Assembly (NCBI RefSeq): GCF_000768355.1
Contig: NZ_AVPU01000004.1
Coordinates: 120,909 to 184,908, forward strand
Source: Lysobacter daejeonensis GH1-9
GTDB lineage: Bacteria > Pseudomonadota > Gammaproteobacteria > Xanthomonadales > Xanthomonadaceae
DNA length: 64,000 nt
Direction of reading: 5' to 3'
In this document: positions 1 to 9,642 of the stretch, one piece after another
Layout: the number at the start of each line of letters is the position of its first letter
Position numbering within the stretch: position 1 is the stretch's first letter
Position numbers and translations under genes: made by a program
Notes under the pieces: model-generated
Seen by the model: only the letters and a program-made list of their open reading frames with translations
The model's database searches: none
What the model was told of the DNA's origin: nothing

Positions 1-1
1 C

Positions 2-2467
2 CCCGACGCGCTGTTCCGCCGCATCGATCCCGACTACCACTATCCCACCTTCGGCGACGACGGCGTCGTCGAGGAAATGGCGCCGACGCTGGGCAAGTTC
101 TACCTGCGCGCCGAGCATGGCGATGACTTCGCGATGTGGGGCAACTTCCACACCGACTACGCCGGCAACGAACTGGCGCAGGTCGATCGCGGGCTCTACG
201 GTGCGACCGCGGAGTGGAAGGCGGATGCGACCACCGCGTTCGGCGAGCGTCGCGCGGTCGTCAGCGGCTTTGCTGCCGAGCCGGGCACCATCGGCGGTCG
301 CGACGAGTTCCGTGGCACCGGAGGCTCGCTGTTCTACCTGCGCAACCAGGACATCCTGAGCGGCTCCGAGCGCCTGCGAATTGAGATGCGCGACAAGGAT
401 TCGCAGCTGGTCACCGGCACCGTGGAGCTGCGGCCGGGCCTGGATTACGACATCGACTACCTGCAGGGCCGCGTGCTGTTGTCGGCACCGCTGTCATCCA
501 CCGGCGGCGACAACATGCTGGTGCGCAGCGGCGGCCTCTCGGGCGAGGAAGCCTGGCTGGTGGCGCGTTACGAGTACGCTCCCGGCTTTGACGAGATCGA
601 CACGGTCAGCACCGGCGGCCGTGCGCACGTCTGGGTCAACGACCACGTCGGCGTCGGCCTCACCGGCAGTCGCAGTAGCGGCGATGTCGAAGACAACAGC
701 ATGCTTGGCGCGGACCTCACCCTGCGCAAGAGCGCCGACACATGGCTCAAGCTGCAGAGCGGTCGCACGCAGGGGCTGGCGTCGAATTCGCTGTATTCGT
801 ACGACGGCGGTTTCGGCTTTGCCGGCAACGACCCGGCTGCATTCAACAACGCGGAAGCCAGCGGTTACCGCGCCGATTTCAGCCTGGGCATCAACGACAT
901 CTTCAAGGCCGGCAAGGGCAGGGTGACGCTGTACACGCAGGCGCAGGATGCCGGTTACTCGGCGCCCGGCCTCGGCACGCTGTCCGACCGGACGTACTAC
1001 GGCGGCACCGTGGACGTGCCGATCGGCGAGAATCTCAGCGTCGTCGGCAAGGCCGACCACCGAGAGCAGGATGCCGGCCTCACGCTCGATGCCGCCGAGC
1101 TCAACGTCAAGTACCAGTGGAACGATCGCTGGAACGTAGCCACGGGCGTGCGCAGCGACAAGCGCGAGGACCTGCGCACTACCGTGCCGCTGACCCAGGA
1201 GCAGGGCCAGCGCACCGATGCCGTGGTGCACGTCGGCTACGACTCGGCGGACAGGTGGAATGCCTGGGCCTTCGCCCAGCAGACCCTCTCGAAGGACGGC
1301 GACCGCCAGGACAACGGGCGGCTGGGTGTTGGCGGCGCGATGCGCGTTGGCGAAAAGCTGCGCGTGCAAGCCGAGGCCTCGGCCGGTGACCTCGGGCCGG
1401 GCGGACGCCTCGGTACCAGCTACCTGGTGTCCGACAAGACCAGCCTGTACCTGAACTACGCGCTGGAGAACGAGCGCGGGGACATCCTCGACGGCACCAA
1501 CGTCAGCGGCCAGCGCGGCAGCCTGGTCTGGGGCGTGAAGCGCCGCCTGGCCGACAGCAGCAGCGTCTACGCCGAGCAGCGCCACCAGGACGCCAACGAA
1601 GCCCGGGGCCTGACCCACGCCGCCGGCCTGTCGCTGAACCTGAGCGACCGCTGGAGCCTTGGCGCCAATGCCGAGCTGGGCACCTTGCAGAACAGCGAGA
1701 CCGCCGCCGAGACCGAACGCCGCGCGGGCGGCGTACGGGTGGCCTACACCCTGGGCCAGACCCGGATCTCCAGCGGCGTGGAATACCGTGCCGACGACAG
1801 CGAGCAGCCCGACGCCACGCATGTGGAGCGCACCACCTGGTTGTTCCGCAACAACTTCAAGGTCCAGTTGTCGGACGACTGGCGCCTGGTGGGCAAGTTC
1901 GACCACTCCATGAGCGAAAGCTCGCAGGGGCAGTTCTACGACGGCAAGTTCACCGAGGGTGTCATCGGCTTCGGCTACCGCCCGGTGCTGAGCAACCGGT
2001 TGAATGCGCTGGCCAAGTACACGTACTTCTATAACGTGCCCACCACCGACCAGGTGACCCTCACCGGCACGGCGGCGCAGTTCATCCAGAAGAGCCACAT
2101 CGCCTCGGTGGACGTCAATTACGCCTTGACCCCCTGGTGGTCGGTGGGCGGCAAGTATGCCTACCGCCTGGGCTCGGTGAGCCTGGACCGCGAGAACCCG
2201 GAGTTCTTCGACAACCGGGCGCAACTGGTGATCCTGCGGACCGACGTGCGGCTGTTCAAGGACTGGGAGGGCCTGCTGGAGGCCCGCCGCCTGCACCTGC
2301 CCGACCTGGACGAATCCCGAGGCGGCATGCTGCTGGGCGTCTACCGCTACTTCGGCGAACACGTGAAGGCGGGCGTGGGCTACAACTTCACCGACTTCTC
2401 GGAGAACCTCACCGACCTCAGCTATCGCCACCAGGGCCTGTTCCTGAACGTCGTCGGCGCCCTCTAG
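2..2467 (+). CDS. Large outer-membrane beta-barrel surface protein, C-terminal part (5' end outside window)
   Basis: The reading frame is open from the first bases of the window, so the N-terminus is missing; the visible 821 residues end at a TAG. The first ~150 residues look like a small beta-rich domain (DYDIDYLQGRVLL near residue 165), followed by alternating polar/aromatic strands of the kind seen in outer-membrane barrels, such as the closing strands around YRYFGEHVKAGVGYNF. The last residue is Leu rather than the usual Phe. It resembles the barrel portion of large surface or adhesin-like proteins. It carries no TonB box in the visible part and is not recognisable as a specific family. 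The frame is well supported by composition; the role is inference. Confidence 0.7.
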   Translation, partial: PDALFRRIDPDYHYPTFGDDGVVEEMAPTLGKFYLRAEHGDDFAMWGNFHTDYAGNELAQVDRGLYGATAEWKADATTAFGERRAVVSGFAAEPGTIGGRDEFRGTGGSLFYLRNQDILSGSERLRIEMRDKDSQLVTGTVELRPGLDYDIDYLQGRVLLSAPLSSTGGDNMLVRSGGLSGEEAWLVARYEYAPGFDEIDTVSTGGRAHVWVNDHVGVGLTGSRSSGDVEDNSMLGADLTLRKSADTWLKLQSGRTQGLASNSLYSYDGGFGFAGNDPAAFNNAEASGYRADFSLGINDIFKAGKGRVTLYTQAQDAGYSAPGLGTLSDRTYYGGTVDVPIGENLSVVGKADHREQDAGLTLDAAELNVKYQWNDRWNVATGVRSDKREDLRTTVPLTQEQGQRTDAVVHVGYDSADRWNAWAFAQQTLSKDGDRQDNGRLGVGGAMRVGEKLRVQAEASAGDLGPGGRLGTSYLVSDKTSLYLNYALENERGDILDGTNVSGQRGSLVWGVKRRLADSSSVYAEQRHQDANEARGLTHAAGLSLNLSDRWSLGANAELGTLQNSETAAETERRAGGVRVAYTLGQTRISSGVEYRADDSEQPDATHVERTTWLFRNNFKVQLSDDWRLVGKFDHSMSESSQGQFYDGKFTEGVIGFGYRPVLSNRLNALAKYTYFYNVPTTDQVTLTGTAAQFIQKSHIASVDVNYALTPWWSVGGKYAYRLGSVSLDRENPEFFDNRAQLVILRTDVRLFKDWEGLLEARRLHLPDLDESRGGMLLGVYRYFGEHVKAGVGYNFTDFSENLTDLSYRHQGLFLNVVGAL

Positions 2468-2489
2468 CGCCGACGGCATGGGGCAGGGC

Positions 2490-2518
2490 TTGGCTGGCGG
2501 GCGCTAACGGCGTATCAT
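2490..2518 (+). promoter_or_regulatory. Sigma70-type promoter for the rimP-nusA-infB operon
   Basis: TTGGCT at 2490-2495 (4/6 match) and TATCAT at 2513-2518 (5/6 match) are separated by exactly 17 nt, just after the upstream gene ends at 2467. A transcript starting near 2525 would have a leader of about 280 nt before rimP. Confidence 0.55.
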
Positions 2519-2524
2519 GCCGGA

Positions 2525-2804
2525 CTCCGGCGAAGGTGGTTGGCCTGACTGGCATTGTTCAGATAGGCCCGTAGTACTGCCCGCGCCGCTGGCTTCGGCC
2601 CCATGCCGGCACTGTAGGCATGCGAAGGTGCTCCCCCTCGGGGCGCCTCCCGGACCGGAGTTTGGGCTTGGTGGCACGCGCAACCTGCGCGCCACGCCGA
2701 CATCCAGTTGTACGGACAAGGGGCCCAATGGGCCCTTTGTTGCATTCGAAGTACCGCAATTTGCAGTACCCATTCGCAGGTCACAACCGCAGGAGCTTTT
2801 ACGC
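2525..2804 (+). other. Long untranslated leader of rimP-nusA operon
   Basis: This is about 280 nt without a credible gene between the promoter and rimP. It is rich in inverted repeats and ends with the strong hairpin at 2716-2740. I looked for a tRNA (metY precedes rimP in enterobacteria) and found no cloverleaf. NusA and the initiation operon are autoregulated in E. coli, so a structured leader here would make sense, but that is inference. Confidence 0.4.
2716..2740 (+). terminator. Terminator-like hairpin in the rimP leader
   Basis: The 12-nt arms ACAAGGGGCCCA and TGGGCCCTTTGT are complementary with one G-T pair and only a 1-nt centre. The 3' arm is followed by TTGTTGC rather than a clean U-run. 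It could be an attenuator or the end of the preceding transcript. Confidence 0.4.
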
Positions 2805-3410
2805 GTGACGGACAAGGCGACCGAAATTTCCAACCTGCTGGCCCCGACGGTTGCGTCGCTGGGCGTCGAGCTGTTGGGCGTGGAGTACCTGCCGTCGACC
2901 GGCGGCACCACCCTGCGCCTGTACATCGACATGCCGGAAGACGCCGAGCCGGGCGAGGATGGCGAGCCGCGCATGGTCGGCATTGATGAGTGCGAGGCCG
3001 TGAGCCGCGAGGTGTCCGCCCAGCTCGACGTCGAGGACCCGATCAGCGCCAACTACACGCTGGAGGTGTCCTCGCCGGGCATCGACCGGCCGCTGTTCAC
3101 CGCAGCGCACTTCGCGCGCTTCGCCGGTGAGTCGGCCAAGGTGGCGCTGAAGCTGCCGCAGGGCGGACGTCGTCGCCTGCAGGGTCGCATCGATGCGGTC
3201 GAAGGCGACATGGTCACGTTCAGCATCGACGGCACGCCTTTCGTGGTGTCGGTCGACAACATCGAGAAGGCGCGCCTGGTCCCCGATTGGGTGGCCCTGG
3301 GCCTCGCGCCTGCCAGGGACAAGTCCGGCCGCGACGCGCGCCCGGGCAAGAGCAAATCCAACAAATCCACCAAGAAGCCGGCGGCCGACAAGCCGTCCCG
3401 TGCGGAGTAA
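2805..3410 (+). CDS. rimP: Ribosome maturation factor RimP
   Basis: A cytoplasmic factor needed for maturation of the 30S subunit. The protein is 201 aa from a GTG start, chosen because AGGAG (2791-2795) lies 9 nt upstream and the family begins here; the frame is open further upstream, but that sequence is not protein-like. The N-terminal alpha/beta domain holds [10 protein letters not shown], and the conserved [12 protein letters not shown] signature joins it to the C-terminal SH3-like barrel (about residues 95-165). The last ~35 residues are a Lys/Ser-rich basic tail, longer than in E. coli RimP (about 150 aa). It is the first gene of the operon, with nusA 5 nt downstream. Confidence 0.93.
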   Translation: MTDKATEISNLLAPTVASLGVELLGVEYLPSTGGTTLRLYIDMPEDAEPGEDGEPRMVGIDECEAVSREVSAQLDVEDPISANYTLEVSSPGIDRPLFTAAHFARFAGESAKVALKLPQGGRRRLQGRIDAVEGDMVTFSIDGTPFVVSVDNIEKARLVPDWVALGLAPARDKSGRDARPGKSKSNKSTKKPAADKPSRAE

Positions 3411-3415
3411 TCGAG

Positions 3416-4903
3416 ATGAGCAAGGAACTGTTGCTGGTCGTTGATGCGGTTGCCAATGAGAAGGGCGTGCCGCGGGAAGTGATCTTCGAGGCGATCGAGG
3501 CCGCGTTGGCATCGGCCGCGAAGAAGCGCTACCACGACGAAGACGTGCTGGTTCGCGTCAAGATCGACCAGAAGGATGGCAGCTACGAGACCTTCCGCCG
3601 CATGGAAGTCGTGGCCGATGACGTGGTCATGGACTCCGTCGACCGCCAGATCCGCCTGATGGACGCCATCGACGAGGTCGAAGGCGCCGAGGTGGGCGAC
3701 TACATCGAAGAGCAGATCGAGAACCCGGAGTTCGGCCGCATCGCCGCGCAGGCCGCCAAGCAGGTGATCGTGCAGCGCGTGCGCGAAGCCGAGCGCCAGC
3801 AGGTGGTGGACGCGTGGAAGGATCGCGTGGGCGAGCTGGTCACCGGCATCGTCAAGCGCGTGGAGCGCGGCAACATCTACGTCGACCTGGGCGGCAACGC
3901 CGAGGCGATCATCCCGAAGGACAAGGGCATCCCGCGCGACGTGGTCCGCACCGGCGACCGCATCCGCGGCTACCTGTTCGACGTGCGCAACGAGCCCCGT
4001 GGCCCGCAGCTGTTCATCAGCCGCGCGGCGCCGGAGTTCATGATGGAGCTGTTCAAGCTCGAGGTGCCGGAAGTCGGCCAGGGCCTGGTGTCCATCAAGG
4101 CTTGCGCCCGCGATCCGGGTGACCGCGCGAAGATCGCCGTGCTGGCCCACGACAACCGCACCGATCCGATCGGCGCGTGCATCGGCATGCGCGGCTCGCG
4201 CGTGCAGGCCGTGAGCAACGAGCTCAACGGCGAGCGCGTGGACATCGTGCTGTGGTCGGACAACCCGGCGCAGTTCGTCATCAATGCGATGGCGCCGGCC
4301 GAAGTGCAGTCGATCATCGTCGATGAAGAGAAGCATTCGATGGACCTGGCCGTGGCCGAAGAGCGCCTCGCGCAGGCCATCGGCAAGGGCGGCCAGAACG
4401 TGCGCCTGGCCAGCCGCCTGACCGGCTGGCAGCTCAACGTGATGACCCAGGACCAGGTCACCGCCAAGTCGGAAGCCGAGCAGAATGCGGCCCGCCAGCT
4501 GTTCATGGACAAGCTGGAAGTGGACGAGGAAATCGCCGGCATCCTGGTGGCGGAAGGCTTCAACACCGTCGAGGAAATTGCCTACGTACCGGTCGGCGAA
4601 CTGTTGGCGGTCGAAGGCTTTGACGAGGACATCGTCGAGGAGCTGCGCTCGCGTGCCCGCGACGCCCTGCTCAACGATGCGCTGGCGGCGGAAGAGGAGC
4701 TGGAGGAACACCAGCCCGCCGCCGACCTGCTCTCGCTGGAAGGCATGGACGAGGCCACCGCCTACGCCCTGGCTGCCCGTGGCGTGGTGACCCGCGACGA
4801 CCTGGCCGACATGGCCACGGACGAGCTCACCGATATCGAGGGCATCGACCAGGAACGCGCCGCGGCGCTGATCATGGAAGCCCGCAAGCACTGGTTCGAG
4901 TAG
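3416..4903 (+). CDS. nusA: Transcription termination/antitermination factor NusA
   Basis: NusA binds RNA polymerase and nascent RNA and controls pausing, termination and antitermination. The protein is 495 aa, the same length as E. coli NusA. In order: N-terminal RNAP-binding domain (1-125), S1 domain (about 135-200, GIVKRVERGNIYVDLGG), KH1/KH2 (about 230-345, with GACIGMRGSRV and AIGKGGQNVRLA as GxxG loops), and two C-terminal acidic helix-hairpin-helix repeats (about 365-490), as in E. coli. The ATG lies 5 nt after the rimP stop and its Shine-Dalgarno (GGAG) sits inside the rimP end, so the two are probably translationally coupled. Confidence 0.97.
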   Translation: MSKELLLVVDAVANEKGVPREVIFEAIEAALASAAKKRYHDEDVLVRVKIDQKDGSYETFRRMEVVADDVVMDSVDRQIRLMDAIDEVEGAEVGDYIEEQIENPEFGRIAAQAAKQVIVQRVREAERQQVVDAWKDRVGELVTGIVKRVERGNIYVDLGGNAEAIIPKDKGIPRDVVRTGDRIRGYLFDVRNEPRGPQLFISRAAPEFMMELFKLEVPEVGQGLVSIKACARDPGDRAKIAVLAHDNRTDPIGACIGMRGSRVQAVSNELNGERVDIVLWSDNPAQFVINAMAPAEVQSIIVDEEKHSMDLAVAEERLAQAIGKGGQNVRLASRLTGWQLNVMTQDQVTAKSEAEQNAARQLFMDKLEVDEEIAGILVAEGFNTVEEIAYVPVGELLAVEGFDEDIVEELRSRARDALLNDALAAEEELEEHQPAADLLSLEGMDEATAYALAARGVVTRDDLADMATDELTDIEGIDQERAAALIMEARKHWFE

Positions 4904-4952
4904 AACCCGGCCGGCGGTCACCCTGAACAGGGTTTGGCCGCCACCGCAGGGC

Positions 4953-4958
4953 TAGAAT
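4953..4958 (+). promoter_or_regulatory. Possible internal -10 box before infB
   Basis: TAGAAT (5/6 to consensus) lies 51 nt upstream of infB in the 106-nt nusA-infB gap. No convincing -35 box sits at normal spacing, so an internal promoter is only possible. Confidence 0.25.
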
Positions 4959-5009
4959 CGCTCCATCACGCGCGGGATGCGTCCCACGCCACGAGGACAC
5001 GGAAACCGA

Positions 5010-7634
5010 ATGTCGCAGCAAACCACTATCCGCAAGCTGGCCGCACTGGTGAACACGCCGGTCGAGAAGCTGCTGGAACAGCTCGCCGAAGCCGGCATGC
5101 CGTTCAGCGGCCCCGACCAGGTCGTGACCAGCATCGAGAAGGTCAAGCTGCTTGGCTTCCTCAAGCGCTCCCACGGCAAGGTCGAGGCCGCCGAGGAAGC
5201 TGGCGAGGCGCCCAAGAAGATCACGCTCAACCGCAGCCGCAAGCAGGAAATCACGGTGGGCGGCAGCAAGGGTGGCAAGACCACGGTGGACGTGGTCGTG
5301 CGCAAGAAGATCACCCTTTCGCCGCGCGATGCCGCTGCCGAGAAGGCAGGCCCGGTCACCGACGAGCGTGCCGAGATCCTGCGCAAGCTTGAGGAGTCGC
5401 GCCAGCGCAACCTCGACGAGCAGCGCCGCCTGGCCGAGACCGACCGTCAGCGTGCCGAGGAGCAGGACCGCGTCCGCCGCGAAGCGGAAGAGGCTGCGCG
5501 CCTGAAGGCCGAAGCCGAGGCCCGTGCTGCACTCGAGGCCGCCGGTGTCGTGTCCGCGGACGAGGAGGCCCCGGCCCGCAAGCCGGCGCCTGCCCACGCC
5601 CACGCCCATCCCAAGCCTGCCGTGGCGCCGCGCGCCGACGCGACACGCGCACCCGCGCACAAGCCGCGTGGCTCGCATGTCATGGTGGCCGGCGTCGAGG
5701 ACGATGATCGCGCCAGCCGCTTTGCCGGCCAGATGCACCTGAGTGCGTCCGACCGCGCCCGCCGTTCCACCGGTGCGCGTGGCCGGCCGGCCGGTGGCAA
5801 CCGCCCGCGCCGGGGGTCCGAACAGGCCCGCACCGGCGGTGGCAAGCACGCCTTCGAGCGCCCCACCGCGCCGGTCGTGCGCGAAGTGGCCATCGGCGAG
5901 ACGATCACCGTGGCCGACCTGGCGCAGAAGCTTGCGATGAAGGGCGGCGAGGTGGTCAAGGCGCTGTTCAAGATGGGCGTCATGGCGACCATCAACCAAT
6001 CCATCGACCACGACACCGCGGTACTGGTCACCGAGGAGCTGGGCCACGTCGCGCTGAAGGCCGACGCCGGCAACGTCGAGGACGAGCTGCTGGCGCACGT
6101 GGAGGACACGCAGGGCGAGAAGGTCGCGCGTCCGCCGGTGGTCACCATCATGGGCCACGTCGACCACGGCAAGACCTCGCTGCTGGATTACATCCGCCGT
6201 ACCAAGGTCGTGTCGGGCGAGGCCGGTGGCATCACCCAGCACATCGGTGCGTACCACGTCGAAACCGACCGTGGCGTCATCAGCTTCCTGGACACCCCGG
6301 GCCACGCCGCGTTCTCCGCGATGCGTGCCCGCGGCGCCAAGCTGACCGACATCGTGGTGCTGGTCGTGGCGGCCGACGACGGCGTCAAGCCGCAGACCAA
6401 GGAAGCGGTGCAGCACGCCAAGGCGGCCAAGGTGCCGCTGATCGTGGCCGTCAACAAGATCGACAAGTCCGACGCCGATCCGCTGCGAGTGAAGAACGAG
6501 CTGCTGGCCGAGGAAGTGGTGGCCGAAGAGTTTGGTGGTGATACCCAGTTCGTGGAGATCTCGGCCAAGACCGGCCAGGGCATCGACGCGCTGCTGGACG
6601 CGATCTCCATCCAGGCCGAACTGCTGGAACTGAGCGCGGTGCGCGACGGTCGCGCCAATGGCGTGGTCATCGAGTCCTCGCTGGACAAGGGTCGTGGCCC
6701 GGTCGCCACCGTGCTGGTCCAGTCCGGCACCCTGAAGAAGGGCGACTACCTGGTCTGCGGCGTGCAGTACGGCCGCGTGCGCGCGCTGTTCGACGAGCGT
6801 GGCGAGCAGGTGCCGGAGGCGACCCCGTCGATCCCGGTGCAGGTGCTCGGCCTGTCGGGCGTGCCGGATTCGGGCGACGACTTCGTGGTCGTCGACGACG
6901 AGCGCCTGGCCAAGGACGTTGCGCAGCAGCGTGACGCCAAGCGCCGCGAATCGCGCCTGGTCGCCCAGGCCGGCAACCGCATGGAAGACATCCTGGCCCA
7001 GATGGGCTCGGGCGAAGGCCAGCAGACCCTCAACCTGGTGGTCAAGGCCGACGTGCATGGTTCGGTGCAGGCCCTGCGCGAGGCCCTCACCGGCCTGTCG
7101 ACCGACGCGATCCGCATCAACGTCATCGGTTCGGGCGTGGGCGGCATCACCGAGTCCGACGCCACCCTGGCCTCGACCTCGAAGGCGACGATCATCGGCT
7201 TCAACGTCCGTGCCGATGCCTCGGCGCGCAAGGTCATCGAGACCAATGGCGTCGACCTGCGTTACTTCTCGATCATCTATGACGTGATCGACCAGGTGAA
7301 GCAGGTGGCGTCCGGCTTGCTGGGCGTGGAGATCCGCGAAGAGATCATCGGCATCGCCGAGGTCCGCGACGTGTTCCGCAGCTCCAAGTTCGGCGCGGTT
7401 GCCGGCTGCATGGTGGTCGAGGGCGTGGTCAAGCGCTCCAAGCCGATCCGCGTGCTGCGCGACAACACCGTGGTCTTCGAGGGCGAGCTGGAATCGCTGC
7501 GCCGCTTCAAGGAGAACGTGGACGAAGTGCGTAACGGCACCGAGTGCGGTATCGGCGTGAAGGCGTACAACGACGTCAAGCCCGGCGACCAGATCGAGTG
7601 CTTCGAGCGTATCGAAGTGGCGCGTACCCTCTAA
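5010..7634 (+). CDS. infB: Translation initiation factor IF-2
   Basis: This GTPase brings fMet-tRNA to the 30S subunit and promotes subunit joining. The protein is 874 aa. It begins [15 protein letters not shown], the typical N-terminal IF2N domain; an upstream in-frame ATG (4977) would add 11 unrelated residues and is rejected. Residues 120-290 are a charged, Arg/Glu-rich coiled and disordered linker, followed by a second IF2N region (about 300-350). The G domain starts near residue 376 with GHVDHGKTS (G382 onward), then DTPGHAAF and NKIDKSD. Domains II-IV follow to the C-terminus. It lies between nusA and rbfA as in most Proteobacteria. Confidence 0.97.
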   Translation: MSQQTTIRKLAALVNTPVEKLLEQLAEAGMPFSGPDQVVTSIEKVKLLGFLKRSHGKVEAAEEAGEAPKKITLNRSRKQEITVGGSKGGKTTVDVVVRKKITLSPRDAAAEKAGPVTDERAEILRKLEESRQRNLDEQRRLAETDRQRAEEQDRVRREAEEAARLKAEAEARAALEAAGVVSADEEAPARKPAPAHAHAHPKPAVAPRADATRAPAHKPRGSHVMVAGVEDDDRASRFAGQMHLSASDRARRSTGARGRPAGGNRPRRGSEQARTGGGKHAFERPTAPVVREVAIGETITVADLAQKLAMKGGEVVKALFKMGVMATINQSIDHDTAVLVTEELGHVALKADAGNVEDELLAHVEDTQGEKVARPPVVTIMGHVDHGKTSLLDYIRRTKVVSGEAGGITQHIGAYHVETDRGVISFLDTPGHAAFSAMRARGAKLTDIVVLVVAADDGVKPQTKEAVQHAKAAKVPLIVAVNKIDKSDADPLRVKNELLAEEVVAEEFGGDTQFVEISAKTGQGIDALLDAISIQAELLELSAVRDGRANGVVIESSLDKGRGPVATVLVQSGTLKKGDYLVCGVQYGRVRALFDERGEQVPEATPSIPVQVLGLSGVPDSGDDFVVVDDERLAKDVAQQRDAKRRESRLVAQAGNRMEDILAQMGSGEGQQTLNLVVKADVHGSVQALREALTGLSTDAIRINVIGSGVGGITESDATLASTSKATIIGFNVRADASARKVIETNGVDLRYFSIIYDVIDQVKQVASGLLGVEIREEIIGIAEVRDVFRSSKFGAVAGCMVVEGVVKRSKPIRVLRDNTVVFEGELESLRRFKENVDEVRNGTECGIGVKAYNDVKPGDQIECFERIEVARTL

Positions 7635-7637
7635 GCC

Positions 7638-8042
7638 ATGGCACAGAAGTCGTTCTACCGCAGTGATCGCGTATCCGCCCAGCTCCGTCGTGAGCTGGGC
7701 AAGATCGTGCACCAGACCGTGCGCGAGCACGGCCTGCCGTCGCTCAGCGTGTCCGACGTGGAGGTCACCCGTGACCTGGCGCACGCGAAGGTGTTCGTGA
7801 CCGCGTTGCTGCAGGAGAGTTCTGCCGCCGCGGTCAAGGAGTTGAAGGCGTTGACGCCGGAAATGCGCTACCAGCTGGGCCGCGCGATGAAGCTGCGGCA
7901 CGTGCCGGAGCTGCATTTCCACTATGACGATTCGGTGGACAAGGGCGAACGCATCGACCTGCTGCTGCGTGATCTGCCCGATCTGCGGGACGAGGCGGAA
8001 GGCGACGACGGCGACGAACCGGATACCGACGGCTCGAAGTGA
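7638..8042 (+). CDS. rbfA: Ribosome-binding factor A
   Basis: A cold-shock and 30S maturation factor that binds the 16S rRNA 5' region. The protein is 134 aa. It opens MAQKSFYRSDRVSAQLRREL, and the KH-like core carries the conserved LSVSDVEVTRDLAHAKVFV and RHVPELHFHYDDS. The last ~20 residues are acidic. It starts 3 nt after infB and is certainly co-transcribed with it. A hairpin with a U-run follows 8 nt after its stop. Confidence 0.96.
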   Translation: MAQKSFYRSDRVSAQLRRELGKIVHQTVREHGLPSLSVSDVEVTRDLAHAKVFVTALLQESSAAAVKELKALTPEMRYQLGRAMKLRHVPELHFHYDDSVDKGERIDLLLRDLPDLRDEAEGDDGDEPDTDGSK

Positions 8043-8050
8043 TCCAGGAA

Positions 8051-8071
8051 GGCGGCTCCGGCCGCCTTTTT
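8051..8071 (+). terminator. Intrinsic-terminator-like hairpin between rbfA and truB
   Basis: GGCGGC-TCCG-GCCGCC (8051-8066) is a perfect 6-bp stem closed by a UNCG-type tetraloop and followed by TTTTT. It sits inside the operon 17 nt before truB, so it probably attenuates rather than ends transcription. Confidence 0.65.
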
Positions 8072-8087
8072 CACGATTGGACTGGGA

Positions 8088-9011
8088 ATGAGCAGGAAAG
8101 CGCGCACCGTATTCCGTCCGCTGCACGGCATCGTGTTGCTGGACAAGCCGCAGGGGTTGAGCTCCAACCAGGCGCTGCAACGCGTGCGGCACCTGTTCCG
8201 TGCGGAGAAGGGTGGCCACACCGGCGCTTTGGACCCTCTGGCGACCGGACTCCTGCCACTGTGCCTGGGCGAAGCGACCAAGATCGCAGGGCTCCTGCTG
8301 GGTGCCTACAAGGCCTACGAGACGGTGGCAGTGCTGGGCATCACCACCGACACCGACGACGCCGATGGCGTGGTGCTGCAGGAGCGGTCTGTCCCCGCGC
8401 TGGATGACGCCGCCATTGAGGCCGCGCTGCAGCCGCTGGTGGGCGAGATCCAGCAGCGTGCCCCCATCTACTCGGCGCTCAAGCAGGGCGGCGAGCCGTT
8501 GTATGCCAAGGCACGCCGGGGCGAGGCCATTGACGCCCCCGTGCGCGAGGTGGAGGTCCGCCGGATCCGCCTGCTCAGCCGTGACGGCAACCGGGTGCAC
8601 CTGCGCGTGGAATGTGGATCGGGCACCTATATCCGCAGCCTGGTGCGTGACCTGGGCGAGGCGCTTGGCTGCGGGGCGCACGTCGCCGTGCTGCGGCGCC
8701 TATGGGTGGAGCCCTTCACCGCACCGCGGATGTGGACGCTGGAAGCCCTTGAGGCGCTCGCCGCCGAGGGCGAGGACCGGCTCATGGAGGCATTGCTGCC
8801 GCTCGAGGCCGGACTGGCCGGGTTCCCGCACGTCACGCTGGATGCGGCCGATGCGCTGCGCCTGGGGCGAGGCCAAACGGTCACGTTGCCGAACCCCTCC
8901 GTGGATGGTCTGGTCGCCGTGCTGGATGAGACTGAGCGCGCGCTGGGGCTGGGGCAGGTGCACGAGGGCGTGCTGCGGGCGCAACGCCTGTTCATCTGGG
9001 CGGTCGCGTAG
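8088..9011 (+). CDS. truB: tRNA pseudouridine(55) synthase
   Basis: It converts U55 of the T-loop of elongator tRNAs to pseudouridine. The protein is 307 aa, close to the family norm. [15 protein letters not shown] precedes the catalytic motif [16 protein letters not shown], with the nucleophilic Asp49. [18 protein letters not shown] and [16 protein letters not shown] are the other TruB signatures. A C-terminal PUA-like portion lies after about residue 240. The gene lies downstream of a terminator-like hairpin, so its expression may be lower than that of rbfA. Confidence 0.96.
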   Translation: MSRKARTVFRPLHGIVLLDKPQGLSSNQALQRVRHLFRAEKGGHTGALDPLATGLLPLCLGEATKIAGLLLGAYKAYETVAVLGITTDTDDADGVVLQERSVPALDDAAIEAALQPLVGEIQQRAPIYSALKQGGEPLYAKARRGEAIDAPVREVEVRRIRLLSRDGNRVHLRVECGSGTYIRSLVRDLGEALGCGAHVAVLRRLWVEPFTAPRMWTLEALEALAAEGEDRLMEALLPLEAGLAGFPHVTLDAADALRLGRGQTVTLPNPSVDGLVAVLDETERALGLGQVHEGVLRAQRLFIWAVA

Positions 9012-9065
9012 TCACGCCCGCCCGGGTCAATCGCGGGCCCGGCAGGGTTTCGAGTCAGTAAAACC

Positions 9066-9094
9066 TTGTTCCGGAAACCCTCGCGGGCTACAAT
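9066..9094 (+). promoter_or_regulatory. Promoter upstream of rpsO
   Basis: TTGTTC (9066-9071) and TACAAT (9089-9094; 5/6) are 17 nt apart in the 214-nt truB-rpsO gap. The predicted start is near 9101, only about 18 nt before the next hairpin. Confidence 0.5.
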
Positions 9095-9118
9095 TCGCGG
9101 GCTTTCAACAGCAAGCAG

Positions 9119-9139
9119 GCACCCATCGGGTGCTTTTTT
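9119..9139 (+). terminator. Rho-independent terminator/attenuator ahead of rpsO
   Basis: GCACCC-ATC-GGGTGC (9119-9133) is followed by six T residues (9134-9139). It can end the truB transcript. Since a promoter lies just upstream, it could also attenuate rpsO transcription. Confidence 0.7.
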
Positions 9140-9225
9140 CCTTTGGCAAAGGCGGGCCAAGCGGTGCGTCGGCGCATAACGCGTTCCGATTCGCTTCTGC
9201 AGGCCTCGCGTCACGAGATATCGCA

Positions 9226-9486
9226 ATGTCCATTGATACCAGCAAGATCATCGAAGACAACAAGCGCGGCGCCAACGACACCGGTTCGCCGGAAGTCCAG
9301 GTCGCCCTGCTCACCGCCCGCATCGAGCAGCTCACCGAGCACTTCAAGCAGCACAAGCAGGACCACCACAGCCGTCGCGGCCTGCTGATGATGGTCAACA
9401 ACCGTCGCAGCCTGCTGGACTACCTGAAGCGCAAGGACGTGGAGCGCTACAAGGCGCTGATCGAGAAGCTCGGTCTGCGTCGCTAA
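9226..9486 (+). CDS. rpsO: 30S ribosomal protein S15
   Basis: This primary 16S rRNA-binding protein initiates assembly of the central domain. The protein is 86 aa, within the family norm (E. coli 89). It carries the conserved [16 protein letters not shown] and the rRNA-binding segment [20 protein letters not shown], ending KLGLRR. The start is the ATG at 9226; upstream in-frame sequence belongs to the truB shadow frame. E. coli S15 represses its own mRNA through the leader; the 87 nt between the upstream hairpin and this start could hold such a site, but I cannot show a pseudoknot by eye. Confidence 0.97.
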   Translation: MSIDTSKIIEDNKRGANDTGSPEVQVALLTARIEQLTEHFKQHKQDHHSRRGLLMMVNNRRSLLDYLKRKDVERYKALIEKLGLRR

Positions 9487-9497
9487 CCGAGACACCC

Positions 9498-9531
9498 ACC
9501 GCGGCGCAGTGATGCGCCGCGGTTCGTTTTT
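9498..9531 (+). terminator. Strong terminator/processing hairpin between rpsO and pnp
   Basis: CCGCGGCGCA-GTGA-TGCGCCGCGG (9499-9522), plus a flanking A-T pair, is a perfect 10-bp stem followed by TTCGTTTTT. In E. coli the rpsO-pnp junction has both a terminator and an RNase III site. Confidence 0.8.
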
Positions 9532-9642
9532 GGGGACTGCCGGAAAACCTGGCGTCCCACGTAACACCAAGTGGCCGCCCGGCCACTGAACGCGAGGGGC
9601 AGGGGCCCCGTGCGTAACGCATCGAAATCGAAGGAACCCAAC

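Noticed and set aside
2525..2804. tRNA (metY-like) upstream of rimP
   Set aside because: No cloverleaf, no GTTCAAATC-like T-arm and no CCA end could be read on either strand.
4872..8681. 1269-aa open frame on the minus strand
   Set aside because: It runs antisense to nusA, infB, rbfA and truB, which are certain genes. The composition (His, Arg, Ala rich without domains) is typical of an antisense frame in GC-rich DNA.
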